Assembly (NCBI GenBank): GCA_003024175.1
Contig: MDYQ01000021.1
Location: 124,001-188,000 of the forward strand
Origin: Planoprotostelium fungivorum
Taxonomy: Eukaryota > Evosea > Variosea > Cavosteliida > Cavosteliaceae
Length of the DNA stretch: 64,000 nucleotides
Reading direction: 5' to 3'
Shown: positions 13,401 to 23,774 of the stretch, in pieces
How positions within the stretch are numbered: position 1 is the first letter of the stretch
Layout: each line of letters opens with the position of its first letter
Program-made: the position numbers and the translations under genes
Notes under the pieces: model-generated
Seen by the model: only the letters and a program-made list of their open reading frames with translations
Database searches by the model: none
What the model was told of the DNA's origin: nothing

Positions 13401-14189
13401 GGCCACATTTAGCTCGCATCGAGTTACGTAGGCAGCTGTCGTCCCTATTGAAGGACCTCGCTCTCATCTACAGCGGTACCTTCAGGTGAATGCGTACGGT
13501 ACGTATCGATGTGACGGGGAGACAGACTACTGACGTGCGACGATGAGAGATTGGCAGATCAAGTGCAGAAGGCACAGACGTCAGCTTCGGTTCAATTGGT
13601 GAAAGCAGATGCCCTCATTCGATGGGCATCGATAGAGCCCAGGCTGAAGGGACCTTACCCTACCAAGGTGTGAATCACGTGGTATTCGAAGAAAACTGAG
13701 GGAAATATCAGATGTACAAGAAGATCGTACAGTCGATCGAATTGCTACTGGATAGAACGGTCACGGCGAGAGTTGCAGCGCGTCACAATTTTTCGAAAAA
13801 ATTCCAGCAGACGGTGGGGTTCGAAATCGTGACGATCGCTCACGCAGCCACGACAGGTCATACGACCGAACGAAAAGGTGACGGGAGAGAAGGTGACACA
13901 GTGTCTCCTCCTCTTTTGGATGACCGAGTCTTCCATCTTGTGGAAGAAACGCTTGCCGCGACACCTGCCGGACCTTAGAACGACACGCCACGAGCTGATG
14001 ACAAAGATGACACTCGTCGAATACTTTTCGAGAGTGGGAGAAGTGCAAGGATGTGATGATCTCATTCATTACTTCACGTGGCTGAACGCTTCGATGGAAA
14101 TATCTGTTACATTGGAGGAGTTGGTGCAAGTGTTGAAGGTTCTGTATGGGGAGGAGCATCCCTTGTCTCACGTTGTTGTACAGCGATAA
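10498..14189 (+). CDS. FUSC-like multi-pass membrane protein (aromatic acid exporter/ALMT-like)
   Basis: About fifteen exons from ATG 10498 to the stop at 14187-14189. Two blocks of transmembrane helices flank a large cytosolic region, as in the fusaric-acid-resistance (FUSC) superfamily. Block 1 includes SVFFFLVGFCIAAAVCTFS, YIILWLWLFTIFFAYAR and YRYVFTTFLGMVTGPIIST. Block 2 includes KVGIAILLTTMWQ, FLDTFLMIFGGTIGAGWAVV, TFTMFLIAFYSFYAK and AATAYGAFVILVVDRFMWP. The middle has helical, charged segments and a basic stretch rich in KKRKE. Eukaryotic relatives export or conduct organic anions; the substrate here is unknown. A long intron (about 11162-11308) and another at 11896-12032 contain CATCAT-rich simple sequence. 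The exon around 11632-11734 is chosen by phase and is less certain. The gene converges on the P2X gene, 193 bp apart. Confidence 0.8.
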
Positions 14190-14382
14190 AGTATGGTTGT
14201 CGTTTCTTCGTTACTTGTGGCATAATTGAAGCATTAAGACGTAAACAATCTATCTGTAAATCCACGAGATCATATGAATCACGTTACAATGTGATAAAAT
14301 AATAATCTTCAGAATGTTCTGCTCTTACTTGTACCACACAGAGAAAAATTGAAATAGATAACTAAATTTATTACAGGACATC

Positions 14383-16031
14383 TCAGACAGCAGAAGGGGT
14401 CGCTCCCGTCTTATTATCGATGTCAATGTGCTGTGGTTGCTCTGTATGCATCGAAGAGATCGAACTCTGTCTCGCCGCATTGTCGTTGTCGTCAAACTTC
14501 CTCGCCCTGCCCCCTTCAGTCCCAAATTTTTATATTTAAAACGAAATAAAATCACCCGTAGAATTTCTTCTCTGGTAGGACGTAAATCGCCATGAGATCG
14601 ACCACAGTTGTGGCTACACCAGTGAGGACGGCTCCACCAATGATGGCAGATAAAAGGGCGGGAAAACTGAAGACACCGATGACTCCGGTCTGGACGACAC
14701 CTACAACGATTCCATTGTGAGAGAAGACACTCTGCTGCGTGTCTGGCAGGTTAACTGCCGTGTCGACTCCCTTGATCTGCACGGCTTTGATCCTGGGTGG
14801 GTCAGTCGGTTCTACAACGTTGTAGATGCTCACTTGTAAGAGTATTTGGTCGAATCTCGAACGCTGCTGGAATATTCGATGATGACGACGAGTTGTAGAC
14901 CGTCGTAACGGAGAGTGTGGTTGGACACTTCGGATTGGGCTGGAGGATTTTAATTCATTTTATTCTTCGTCGCTGCATCATCATCGTCACGAGACTCACC
15001 GTCTAAAGAGCTATCGGCGAGATCCAAGAGTTGACCGACGGTGATGATGTCGTTGTATGAGCCCTGGCTGAGCGTCTGCGCGTCGTGAGAAGAATGAAAG
15101 GACGAGTGTAATTTACTCGACTGACGACGAGTTTGTCACCCTTGTAGAAGCCTCCTTCCATGTTCTCGTTCTTGTCTGCAAACTTGCTGCTCCTACCGTA
15201 GACGACGTGCTCGAAAAAGAGCTGGGGGATGTCAGACTACAACGATGTAGACAGATTCGGACTCACGGTGTAATCTTCCACACCGGCAGAGTAGTATCTG
15301 TGACCATGAGTGAGCATGATGATGTAGAGGATGGATGTGGGTCACCTGGTGGTAGTTTGTTTGGTAGGGTCGACCGTATCGGCATCGGAGATGACACAAG
15401 ATGGTTGATCGGGGACGACACAGCTGGTGGGATTGTTCATGGTGATGTTCTAATGAAAATGAGAACGGTGAAAAAGCACATATGATCACCTTGGTACGAG
15501 TGATTACCATGAAGGGATTGCCCAGAGCGTTGGGAAACCTGCAGAGTTAAGCGAACGTCTAAAGATTGTGTAACCCACTGGATGTTATTTCCAGAGTAAT
15601 AGATGCATTGGTAGTTGTTGTAGCCGGCGTAAGTGGTACTGTTCTGTAAGCAGTAAGGATAGCTCTGGGCTGCTCTCAGGTCGGTCGGCTGTTTGAGTCA
15701 ATCACGGGAGGTTCAGTGTATTATCACCGTAGCGATGGTGGTTCTGATCGATCCCACGGGCTGATCCTTCTGCAGATAACCCTGCTGGTACCATACGGCA
15801 TAGACTGTAGTGATTGAGTGATCCATTTTCTCTTAATCGGAAAGACCCACTCGCAACATAAATGAGAATGCCAAGCATGAATCCATAGTGAAGGAGTCCG
15901 AGTCTCCAATCGTGAATCTTCACGATCTTCACCGTCGAGTAGCTGCACAATGATCAATCTCTCTTTAGACGATGGTGTTCTCACGTCAGGGCTTGATCCC
16001 AGAAGTCTCGCGTCTTCATCTTTTGCATCAT
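14383..16031 (-). CDS. P2X receptor (ATP-gated cation channel)
   Basis: About eleven exons from ATG 16031 to the stop at 14383-14385, followed by an AATAAA-like signal. The N-terminus carries the P2X Thr-x-Lys motif (YSTVKIVKI) and a first transmembrane helix (WRLGLLHYGFMLGILIYV). The ectodomain contains IYAVWYQQGYLQKDQPVGSI, Cys pairs and NxS/T sequons. A second helix (PALLSAIIGGAVLTGVATTV) precedes VVDLMAIYVLPEKKFYGG. The usual C-terminal YxxxK motif is not exact here. The family forms trimeric channels; in Dictyostelium they sit on the contractile vacuole. The last exon (after FYG) is inferred from phase and ends in an acidic tail. Introns 14833-14793 and about 15270-15226 carry the CTACAACGTTGTAG palindrome or a one-base variant. 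Confidence 0.85.
14811..14826. repeat. Intronic palindrome TCTACAACGTTGTAGA
   Basis: A perfect copy within the 41-nt minus-strand intron 14833-14793 of the P2X gene, identical to the copy at 7574-7589. Confidence 0.9.
15237..15252. repeat. Variant of the intronic palindrome
   Basis: CTACAACGATGTAG on the plus strand, one base off the perfect palindrome, within another short P2X intron read on the minus strand. Confidence 0.8.
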
Positions 16032-16488
16032 CTTGCCGGTGGCTGCTGCTCTCCTCTTCCCCTGTGGCTAAAATGTCCTCCTCTTGGAAGAAAAAACCCA
16101 GTTATCTGAATCTCAGATCTGGCAGACCCTTATGTGCTCACGCCAAAATAATTTTAAAGATCTCCGACGAAGACACACACAATTATGTTGAGCATAAGCA
16201 CGACGACAAACAGAGCCGCTCATCAGTGGCCAGTTCCCCTCTGTCTATTGAGAGGAGTCCAAAGAGGAACAGATCAGATCTGATCTGTTGCGACTTCCTT
16301 GAAAATAGCCTGCATGACATGATGCCTGCCAGGTGTCGTGACCTACACCTATATAAAGCGTCTCATCATCTCACAGACATTCCATACGATCTTGCACCCT
16401 CCACCCTCGCCCTTCGTCTCCATCTACACATCATCCACCATTAATCACGTTCCCCACCTCCTCACATCATCCACAACATCACTCTCCT
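16032..16488. promoter_or_regulatory. Presumed upstream region of the P2X gene
   Basis: The interval lies between the P2X start and the 3' end of the isovaleryl-CoA dehydrogenase gene, both on the minus strand. An open frame on the plus strand covers most of it but overlaps P2X exon 1 and resembles nothing known. A TATATAAAG stretch at about 16350 could serve as a TATA box on either strand. No RNA gene is visible. Confidence 0.35.
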
Positions 16489-18405
16489 TCAACTCTTGAA
16501 CTCTTTATTCAGAGCTCTTCCGATGATGAGCCTCCTGATCTCGCTCGTGCCCGCCCCGATCTCATACAACTTTGCATCTCTGAGGAATCTTCCGGTGGGG
16601 TATTCGTTGATGTATCCGTTACCACCCAGGCACTGAATGGCCTCGCACGCCATCTGCGTTGCCTTCTCTGCCGTATAGAGGATGACGCCGGCGCAGTCCT
16701 TGCCGATGGTGTCGGTCTTGAGTCCACGATCTGCAGCCTGAGCTACGGTGTAGGTGTAGCTGCGGGAGGCGTTGAGGGTCGTGTACATGTCGGCGAGTTT
16801 GCCTTGCATGAGCTGGTGATGGATGTCAGGTGATGATGCGATGACGATGATGTTTCGTGATGGATGTGATGTGCGATGATGAAACGGAGAGGATGAGTGA
16901 TGTCCATCGTGATGATGGGCGATGACTAGACGGAAAATTCACCTGAAATTCTCCGATGGGAGAGCCAAATTGTTTTCTCTGGTGAACGTAAGGTAGAACG
17001 GTGTCCATACACGCTCTCATGATGCTGCTTCCGTCAGAATCTCACTACTTTCTCGTCATTCTCACCCCAGTGGGCCCGCAGACAGGATCAACCTCTCGTA
17101 ATCGAGACCAGACATTAAGACGTAGACGCCCTTGTTCACTTGTCCGAGAACATTTTCTTCGGGTATTTCAACGTTTTCAAATACCAACTGAGAGGAAGTC
17201 AGATGATAGACATGGACATTAGGAAAAGTGATGATGTGATGGTGTAGGATGATGAGATCACGATGATGAGATCACGATGATGAGATCACGATGATGTGAG
17301 ATGATGCAAGGTGATAGATCACGAACACTCGTGAGATGTCATGACGACAGACGATCGACCGATCGTGATCTCATCATCACCTCGCACGTGTTCGATCCTC
17401 TCATCCCCAACTTGTCCAACTTCTGTGCCGTCGTGAATCCCTTCATTCCCTTCTCTAGAATGAAAGCCGTGATGCTTCCCCTCTGGCTGCCGTTCTCGGG
17501 CGTCGTCTTGGCATAGACGATGAGCACATCGGCGTCGGGGCCGTTCGTGATCCACATCTTGCTTCCATTTAGAACCCAGCGGTCGCCGTGCTTCTCTGCT
17601 CTCGTCTTCATGGACACGACGTCGGAGCCGGAGTTGGGCTCGCTCATGGCCAAAGCCCCGATGTAATCACCAGAGATGAGTTTGGGAAGGTATCTGGAGG
17701 GGATCAGATGATGGATGATGACATGTGGAAACGAGTAAGAGGTGAAGAGGTGGGAGGAAGATGAGAAGGATGATGTGATGATATGGGTTGGGAACCCACT
17801 TATTCTTCTGTGCTTCATTTCCGTTTCGGACGAGCTGGTTGACGCAGAGATTCGAATGGGCACCGTAGGAAAGACCGATGGAGGCAGAAGCCCTGGAGAT
17901 CTCTTCCATCAAGATGCAGTGCTCGAAATAACCGAGACCTAGACCTCCGTGGTCGGGAGAGGCAGTGACACCCAAGAAGCCCATGTCTCCCATCGCTTTC
18001 CACATTTCCTGAATCATGTTTGAGAAGATATGGACAATGCGAAAAGATTCACATTAGGGAAGAGGTTGTCGCGGTCGACTCGTTCTGCGATGGGCAGAAT
18101 CTTTTCTTGTGCGAATCGATAAGCAGTTTCCTTCAACTGGAATGCAGTGAGATCGAATGTCGAAGAGGTTAAATGGGATGACTGACACACCTCCTTTTGG
18201 TCATCGGTGAAGAGGATGTCCACTATGGAAGTCGAACCATATGATCTTTGGAACCTCTTCAATGAAATCAGCGGGGTCAAAACGTACAGGTGCTTACCAT
18301 CATAGGTTGTATCTTCGAAGCATCAATTCTCTTGCTGACGGGCAGGTTGGCTGCAGTCCGACTGCATTGGATGATGTTTCGAGCCGCTCGGTTGAGCTGA
18401 AGCAT
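16489..18405 (-). CDS. IVD: Isovaleryl-CoA dehydrogenase, mitochondrial
   Basis: A minus-strand gene of about seven exons. It oxidises isovaleryl-CoA to 3-methylcrotonyl-CoA in leucine breakdown, passing electrons to ETF. The N-terminus ([20 protein letters not shown]) is Arg-rich with no acids, typical of a mitochondrial presequence. Acyl-CoA dehydrogenase hallmarks are present in order: [73 protein letters not shown], and the C-terminal [20 protein letters not shown] plus [17 protein letters not shown]. The Glu in DYERL aligns with the IVD catalytic base, which lies there rather than in the position used by other acyl-CoA dehydrogenases. Two introns are unusually long: about 17386-17190, with a tandem repeat, and about 16950-16813. 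Start 18405 is the first ATG before the presequence. Confidence 0.95.
17246..17300. repeat. Short tandem repeat in an IVD intron
   Basis: A roughly 14-bp unit (GATGATGAGATCAC) is repeated about three to four times inside one of the long IVD introns. Confidence 0.8.
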
Positions 18406-18825
18406 TTTGAAGAGGATAAATAAGAGATGAACGGGATGGATCTGATGGAGATGGTCCCTCTGCCCCTTCTGATTTTACTTCCCTTCGAGTTTGTAATTTG
18501 ATGTTGTCTACAACTTGTCTGTCTCTTTAAAATTACCACAACTTAACAAAAAAGTCGACGATGACTAGACGATGCAGGCGATCGACATCACGGGTGGATT
18601 GTCTCATTGTGTGCTGCATCATAATTGCTATCGGATGGTACAGAATGAGTGAAAACAATCTTCTTCTGTGTACTGAACGAATATCCAGCTGTGTAAGGCA
18701 TCCACCAGCGACAATATCCATATCATTCAGGTTGAGGATGACAAAATGTTTTGACTTCGGTCTTTAGACAGTGACATCCCCGCGTTCGGTACTAGCATCT
18801 CCGAGTTCCCCGAAGATGCAAGACC
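18406..18825. promoter_or_regulatory. Divergent intergenic region between IVD and the SDR gene
   Basis: About 420 bp separate two start codons on opposite strands. Short frames here do not join into a protein. It presumably holds both promoters; no clear element is seen. Confidence 0.4.
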
Positions 18826-20098
18826 ATGAAGCACCTCAAAACGTTCAAGAACAGATACCAGATGACCAAAGACTACTCCGCCCTATTTGCAAACCCACAA
18901 GGTGCTGGGGATGCGAGACCGACCGCTTTAGACATTGTTCGAGACGAAGGATTAGGTGGACAGTTGAAGGGAAGAGTAGCTCTCGTGACGGGGTGTACCT
19001 CAGGTGACTTCGACGTGATCTCCGGCTCTCGATCTCATTTCAGCATAGGCATTGGGCCTGAGACAGCCAGAGGAATCTATGCGACGGGAGCGACTGTCTT
19101 TATTACGGCGAGAGATCTGAAGAGAGGACAAGAGATCGCCAGAGATATAGATGGCGGTAATCAGGAGAACCCAGTGCAAGTCTTACAAATCGAATTGGAT
19201 TCACTCCAATCTGTAAGAAAAGCAGCTGCGGAGTTTCTCGAGAGAAGCGACCGCCTCAATGTGTTGGTCAACAATGCAGGTATCATGGCTTGTCCTTATA
19301 GTAAGACCGTCGATGGCTTCGAAAGCCAATTTGCAACATGCCACGTGAGTCTGAGATCAAGAAGAGTGTACGATCATCGATTGACCACATCGCAGCTGGG
19401 ACACTTTCTCCTCTTTGAATTGTTGAAGTCGACTTTATTGGAATCATCCACACCCGATTTCCACTCTCGTGTCGTCTGTGTCTCCTCCCTCGGACATCGA
19501 TCAGGTGGCATCCTCTTTGATGATTACAACTTTGAGAAGACACCGTATTCTCCGTGGAGAGCCTACGGGCAAGCAAAAGTGAGAGACGCTCGTCATCAAA
19601 CGATCATCGATCGCCGATGTGATGTCCATCTCATTCGACTCAGACTGCCAACATCTACCTGGCTAATGAGATCGAGAGGAGGTATGGAAGTCAAGGTCTC
19701 CACGCCACCTCTTTACATCCAGGAGGCATCAAGACTGGACTGCAGAAGCACGTAGCTGCCGATATGAAGCGTTTCGAGGTTTGTCCATCTCTATCGTACA
19801 GCATGGGCTCACATGATAATGTCAGAACGATCCCAAAGTATTGGCGACCATTAAGACTACGGCACAAGGTGCTGCAACAACAGTTTGGGCTGCCATCGGT
19901 AAAGAATGGAGTCAAAGAGGTGGACGATACCTGGAAGACATGGCCGAGGCTTCACCCGTAGACCCCAACGGTTCCTTCGGAGGACCCGGCTACGCTCCTC
20001 ACGCTTACGACGAGACGGCTGCAAAGAGGTTATACGATGAATCGATAAAGATGGTCGGTGTCTGCATGTGTCGAAAGATTCGTATGTCGCCCGGGTGA
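18826..20098 (+). CDS. Short-chain dehydrogenase/reductase (retinol dehydrogenase/WWOX-like)
   Basis: About five exons, using NAD(P)H to reduce or oxidise a small molecule. The Rossmann motif TGxxxGIG appears as TGCTSGIGPE after joining exons at about 18999/19046. The family NNAG motif is VLVNNAGIM, and the active-site Ser (CVSSLGH) and Tyr-x-x-x-Lys (YGQAK) follow. The segment ending HATSLHPGGIKTGLQKH is typical of the retinol dehydrogenase/WWOX branch. Introns are short GT-AG. The C-terminal exon ends KRLYDESIKM and then a short tail to the stop at 20098; a small further intron near 20050 cannot be excluded. Substrate is not inferable. Confidence 0.9.
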
Positions 20099-20229
20099 CA
20101 TACCTTCCAAACGTTGACTTTCGCATGAGTCAAACGCCACCACATCTTTTCATCGCCTTAGAGCAAAGTGTGCGAAGACATGGCACGATAATCCTCATAA
20201 TTACATTTATTCTCCTCTACAGTCTGCGT

Positions 20230-20845
20230 TTAGGGGGAACGAACGCCTCTCTTCCGTCGGTCTCTGATGAAGTTGAAGCAGTTCGATTTGACGATGCTCT
20301 GTGATCTCTTTCCGTCTTCCGTCTCGTAATCTACGATGAAGCACAGCATGGTCTTGACTTCTGTCAATCGGTGGCTGACTCGAACGCACATGGGAGCCGT
20401 TCGCAGGTGAGGCGTTGAGAAGGTGGTCTGTTGTCCACAGGGGCCACTCAAGTACGCTTGTTCGTCTTGTTCTAGAGGATCGCCTCTCTCGTCCAGAAGC
20501 ACAACAGATATGTTGACCGATGTGATCTTTCCCAGCAGTGATGAATTCTGCCATCGTGTCAGTCGAGTCTAAAGATGTCTCTGTGTTCACCTGCTTGAGG
20601 GAGATGACAGGCTTGGGTGATAAGAAACGGTTCTCGGTGTCGTACGACTTCCTCTGAAGTGGACGAAGGGGCTCTAAGAGTTCGAACTCTTGCGACGAGC
20701 GTATCAGTGGCATGTTGCTTGGCTTGATCGTGTGGGTGACTCTGTCGGTGCGGTTCTCTGTGTGGTGTATCTCCTCCTGCCATTGTTCCTCGATCCACTC
20801 TGCTATGCCTTCTAAGCCCAGTCCCATTATGTATGTGTCGCTCAT
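20230..20845 (-). CDS. Unknown two-exon protein
   Basis: Two exons joined by an intron from about 20591 to 20549 (GT-AG, phase 0) give about 190 residues. No family is recognised. Exon 1 begins MSDTYIMGLGLEGIAEWIEE and is charged. Exon 2 alternates hydrophobic and polar residues as in a beta-sandwich (ITSVNISVVLLDERGDP, RVSHRLTEVKTMLCFIVDYE) and ends in a basic cluster, RDRRKRGVRS. The gene converges on the SDR gene, leaving about 130 bp between stops. Confidence 0.6.
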
Positions 20846-21807
20846 TGTTGTAACTCTGTAAGAATGATCCTCTCTGCCGCTGAGTCTTGTTGCTATAGCA
20901 CCCTTGTTCCTGCTGCTACGAACACATTATTGATTGACCGAACCACGAAGAGTTGCTCGATTACTCGGCTTAGACCAGATTGGAGGCCAATCGTGGATCA
21001 GATCTGCGCGATGCATATTTATAGCTATTTAGCCGGCGTCAAAGTCTTCCGCGGAAGGTGAATACACTGAATGCGGACATTTGTACCTTCCTAATCCGAG
21101 CGAAGTAGTAGAGTACTCTCTCTCGGAAGGTCCTATTAAGGTGTCGAAGAAAGATCCCCAGTACCTCCGGTGAATCACCATGTCGGATTGTTACGAAGGA
21201 GAGTACCCTCCTCGGTGGTGGGGCAGGAATTATAGCTGTCACAATTGTACCGTTCGTGGTCAAATGAAAAATGCATATTGGTGTGTCTTCCGGGGCAGAG
21301 AGTATGACACGAACTCTGTCTGCCCCAACTTGAGTCATGGCTCCCTCTCTTCGAGGGCATTAAAACTATATGTCGTCTGTATGGTGTGAGAGTGTCTATC
21401 AGACTTCCACACGAACAATTCACCCTGTGAACTCCGACTCACATCCATACATGCAGAGGCGGAGACTATGTGGTTCCACGCTGACGTTCAACTCGCCCAA
21501 GTCTTTCTCATGATGCCCTGTCATTGGACACGTCTCGGAGTTTCACGTGCTGGTGCACATCAGCCTTCAACGTTGACCGGAAGTTCTAAAAGAGGGATGA
21601 CAATCGGAAGCTTGTTGTTTCCATCGCGGTAATCTGATTACTCTCCGCAAGAAGAAATCTATTCCACATTTTGCGGTAGGGACAGATCCCTGGGACGAGA
21701 AAGTTCGTAAGTCTTGTGGCTGTCTTCTAACTAAGCCGAAGCACGGGTGCCGGAAGGTGTAAGTTCAACAACACCAGCAGCGGAAAGAAGGGAAGAAGGC
21801 GAGCGTC
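20846..21807. other. Interval with one doubtful small gene
   Basis: The only candidate is an ATG at 21180 that opens a Cys-rich plus-strand frame (CYEGEYPPRWWGRNY then CHNC) to 21389, possibly spliced onward. A TATTTATAG stretch lies about 160 bp upstream, near 21018. No family is recognised, and the minus-strand frames are no better. I give the frame about 0.25 as a real gene. Confidence 0.4.
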
Positions 21808-23681
21808 TCACGATCCATTTATAGAGTGGCTCGCTCGTCGGCGTCTCCGCGAGCTCTCCAGGGCCAGGGCCTCCATCTCGACCTGAGCTAGACCCAGAGA
21901 TGTTCTCACTGGAGACGTGATTCCGTAGATGGAGCGATGGATGGACGGCGATGTGTGGCCTCTGAGCGAGGATGGTGAGGGTGAAGAAGGGAGGGATCGG
22001 ATGGAACGATTCGATATCGTGCGATGCAGATGTGACGGCGGACTGGAAATGACTCGCGTCTCGAGCGTTTTGAGAGTGTTCTCGAAAGACTCTCTCATGT
22101 ATCTCATCTCATCTTGCATCTGTTGGATGTGACTCTTTAGAGATTCGACTTCGCTGACAGTGGAGCGAAAACTGCACCGTTGAGGTTCGAGTTGTGTCGA
22201 AGGTGAGCATGAAGGTGTTCACCTCTGAGCGGATTGTGGTCGTTCAAACGAATGGATATCACGATCGAATGTGTTCGAGGAGTGATGAAGGGGAGTGGAA
22301 CGAGGTCGGCTGGGCGAGTGATCCTTCGTGGTCTCCTGTGCACCGTAGCTATATCCGTGATGAGGCGTGCGATGGCTCATCATGTACTCACACTGGGTAC
22401 ACATCTTCTTCGTCTGGGTGAGAGGAGCGGTGCGACTTCTGCGAGTGCGGACGGGAATTGGGGCGCGAGGAAGGAGAATGATCGTGAGAATCTCTGGGCA
22501 ATGGAGGCGTCGAACAGCCATAATAGTTGTGGTGAATGATCACCACCTTTTTTCGTGATGATCTTCCCCTTGATGAATTCTGCATGAAGACATCAGCTGA
22601 CGGGCTCGCGATTCCGATGATGCAGATGATACACACTTGTGATAAAGTTGTGCCGTCAGAAGTCACCGATTCATCAGATAGATAGTCTTTCGATCTCTGT
22701 CCACATCAGATCGTGCATCGTACGGACGATGGTCACCCGAGTTGACTTGGATTTCGATCTGCTGTTCAGAGATGATGCAGCTCGCGTCATCTCTTCGTAA
22801 ATATCTTCCGCCATCTCCAGACTCCCCACAGAACCAATGTCTTCTCCATCATCAACATCACTCTGTCCTCATTCAACATCAGCAGGGACAGATATATTAC
22901 CTGTTCATAGAGATGTTCGTTTTCTGAAACGGTGGTGTCGGTTTCTATCGGTAGTCTGGAGTGGTTTGACTCCACCAGAACAACATCATCTTCATCTCGA
23001 TCGAATTTCTGTTCAACGAACCTGGGCAGAAGTCAACCAATAGATGTCACCACATTCCGACCTCTTTCTGAAAGTAGCTTTCATCATTGCATCGGCGGCT
23101 TCGATGTGTCTCATCCTCTCTTGAGTGGAAATGGAGCTGGCAGTGCTGGGTCGATCAGAAGTCGTTTCACGTGGCGTGTTTTGGGTGTCTTCTTCCTCGC
23201 GGTCGACAGTGTCACTGTCCTCTTCATCGATCAGGTGCCCCTCATTTGCACCCTCATCCGTATCTTCCACATCCACCATTGCTTCTGTGAAGTTCAACGA
23301 TCTCGATCAGAAATAAATGTCACCTGTGTGGTGATTGGACTCCTCATTCAATTGAAATGAGTGTCTGTAGCGGTCCATCCCAGTCTGACGACCGTCACCT
23401 TGTATGATGCTATTTCAACTCACATCCGTCTCTTCCACTTTTGTGGCTTCCTCCTCTGATCCCGTAGCACCTGTCGATCATCAACCGAACAATAGTTCAA
23501 ATCGTGTCACCTTCATACAAGAACTCAGCCTCTTTCAATCTCTCTTCTATGGAATCTGAGTGGTTTATCAGAGACGTCCGATAGCATCACCTTCTTCGTC
23601 ACCTTCTTCATCTGACCAAACCTCATTCTCTGGCAGATGTATCTCTTCACTGCTTATCAGGGGTGGAAGTTGCTTGTTCAT
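21808..23681 (-). CDS. Disordered acidic, Ser/Arg/Pro-rich protein
   Basis: Eight or more short exons from ATG 23681. The first part is very acidic (WSDEEGDEEGDA..., VEDTDEGANEG..., DREEEDTQNTP). The middle is rich in Ser, His, Pro and Arg (SRGRSSRKK, DHSPSSRPNSRPHSQKSH). The last part has a short coiled-coil-like segment (MQDEMRYMRESFENTLKTLE) and a Ser-rich tail ending SRRRRRASHSINGS. No fold is recognised, and function is unknown. Several internal splice joins (near 23370, 23060 and 22300) could not be fixed by phase, so the model is approximate. It is head-to-head with the Lon-related gene. Confidence 0.5.
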
Positions 23682-23774
23682 GTTGGCCCGCTGGCATTTA
23701 TAGCCGGTAAGAGGGCACAATATTTTGTGACTCTATACAACGCATCACATCAGATCACGTGCACACATCACAAG
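23682..23774. promoter_or_regulatory. Short bidirectional promoter region
   Basis: Only 93 bp separate the divergent start codons of the disordered protein and the Lon-related protease, so both promoters and 5' UTRs must share this stretch or overlap the coding regions. Confidence 0.5.

Noticed and set aside
15950-16444. 165-codon plus-strand frame near the P2X 5' end
   Set aside because: It overlaps P2X exon 1 on the other strand, has no recognisable motif and Ser/His-biased composition.
22196-22560. Plus-strand frames antisense to the disordered protein gene
   Set aside because: They mirror the Ser/Arg-rich minus-strand exons and contain no domain.
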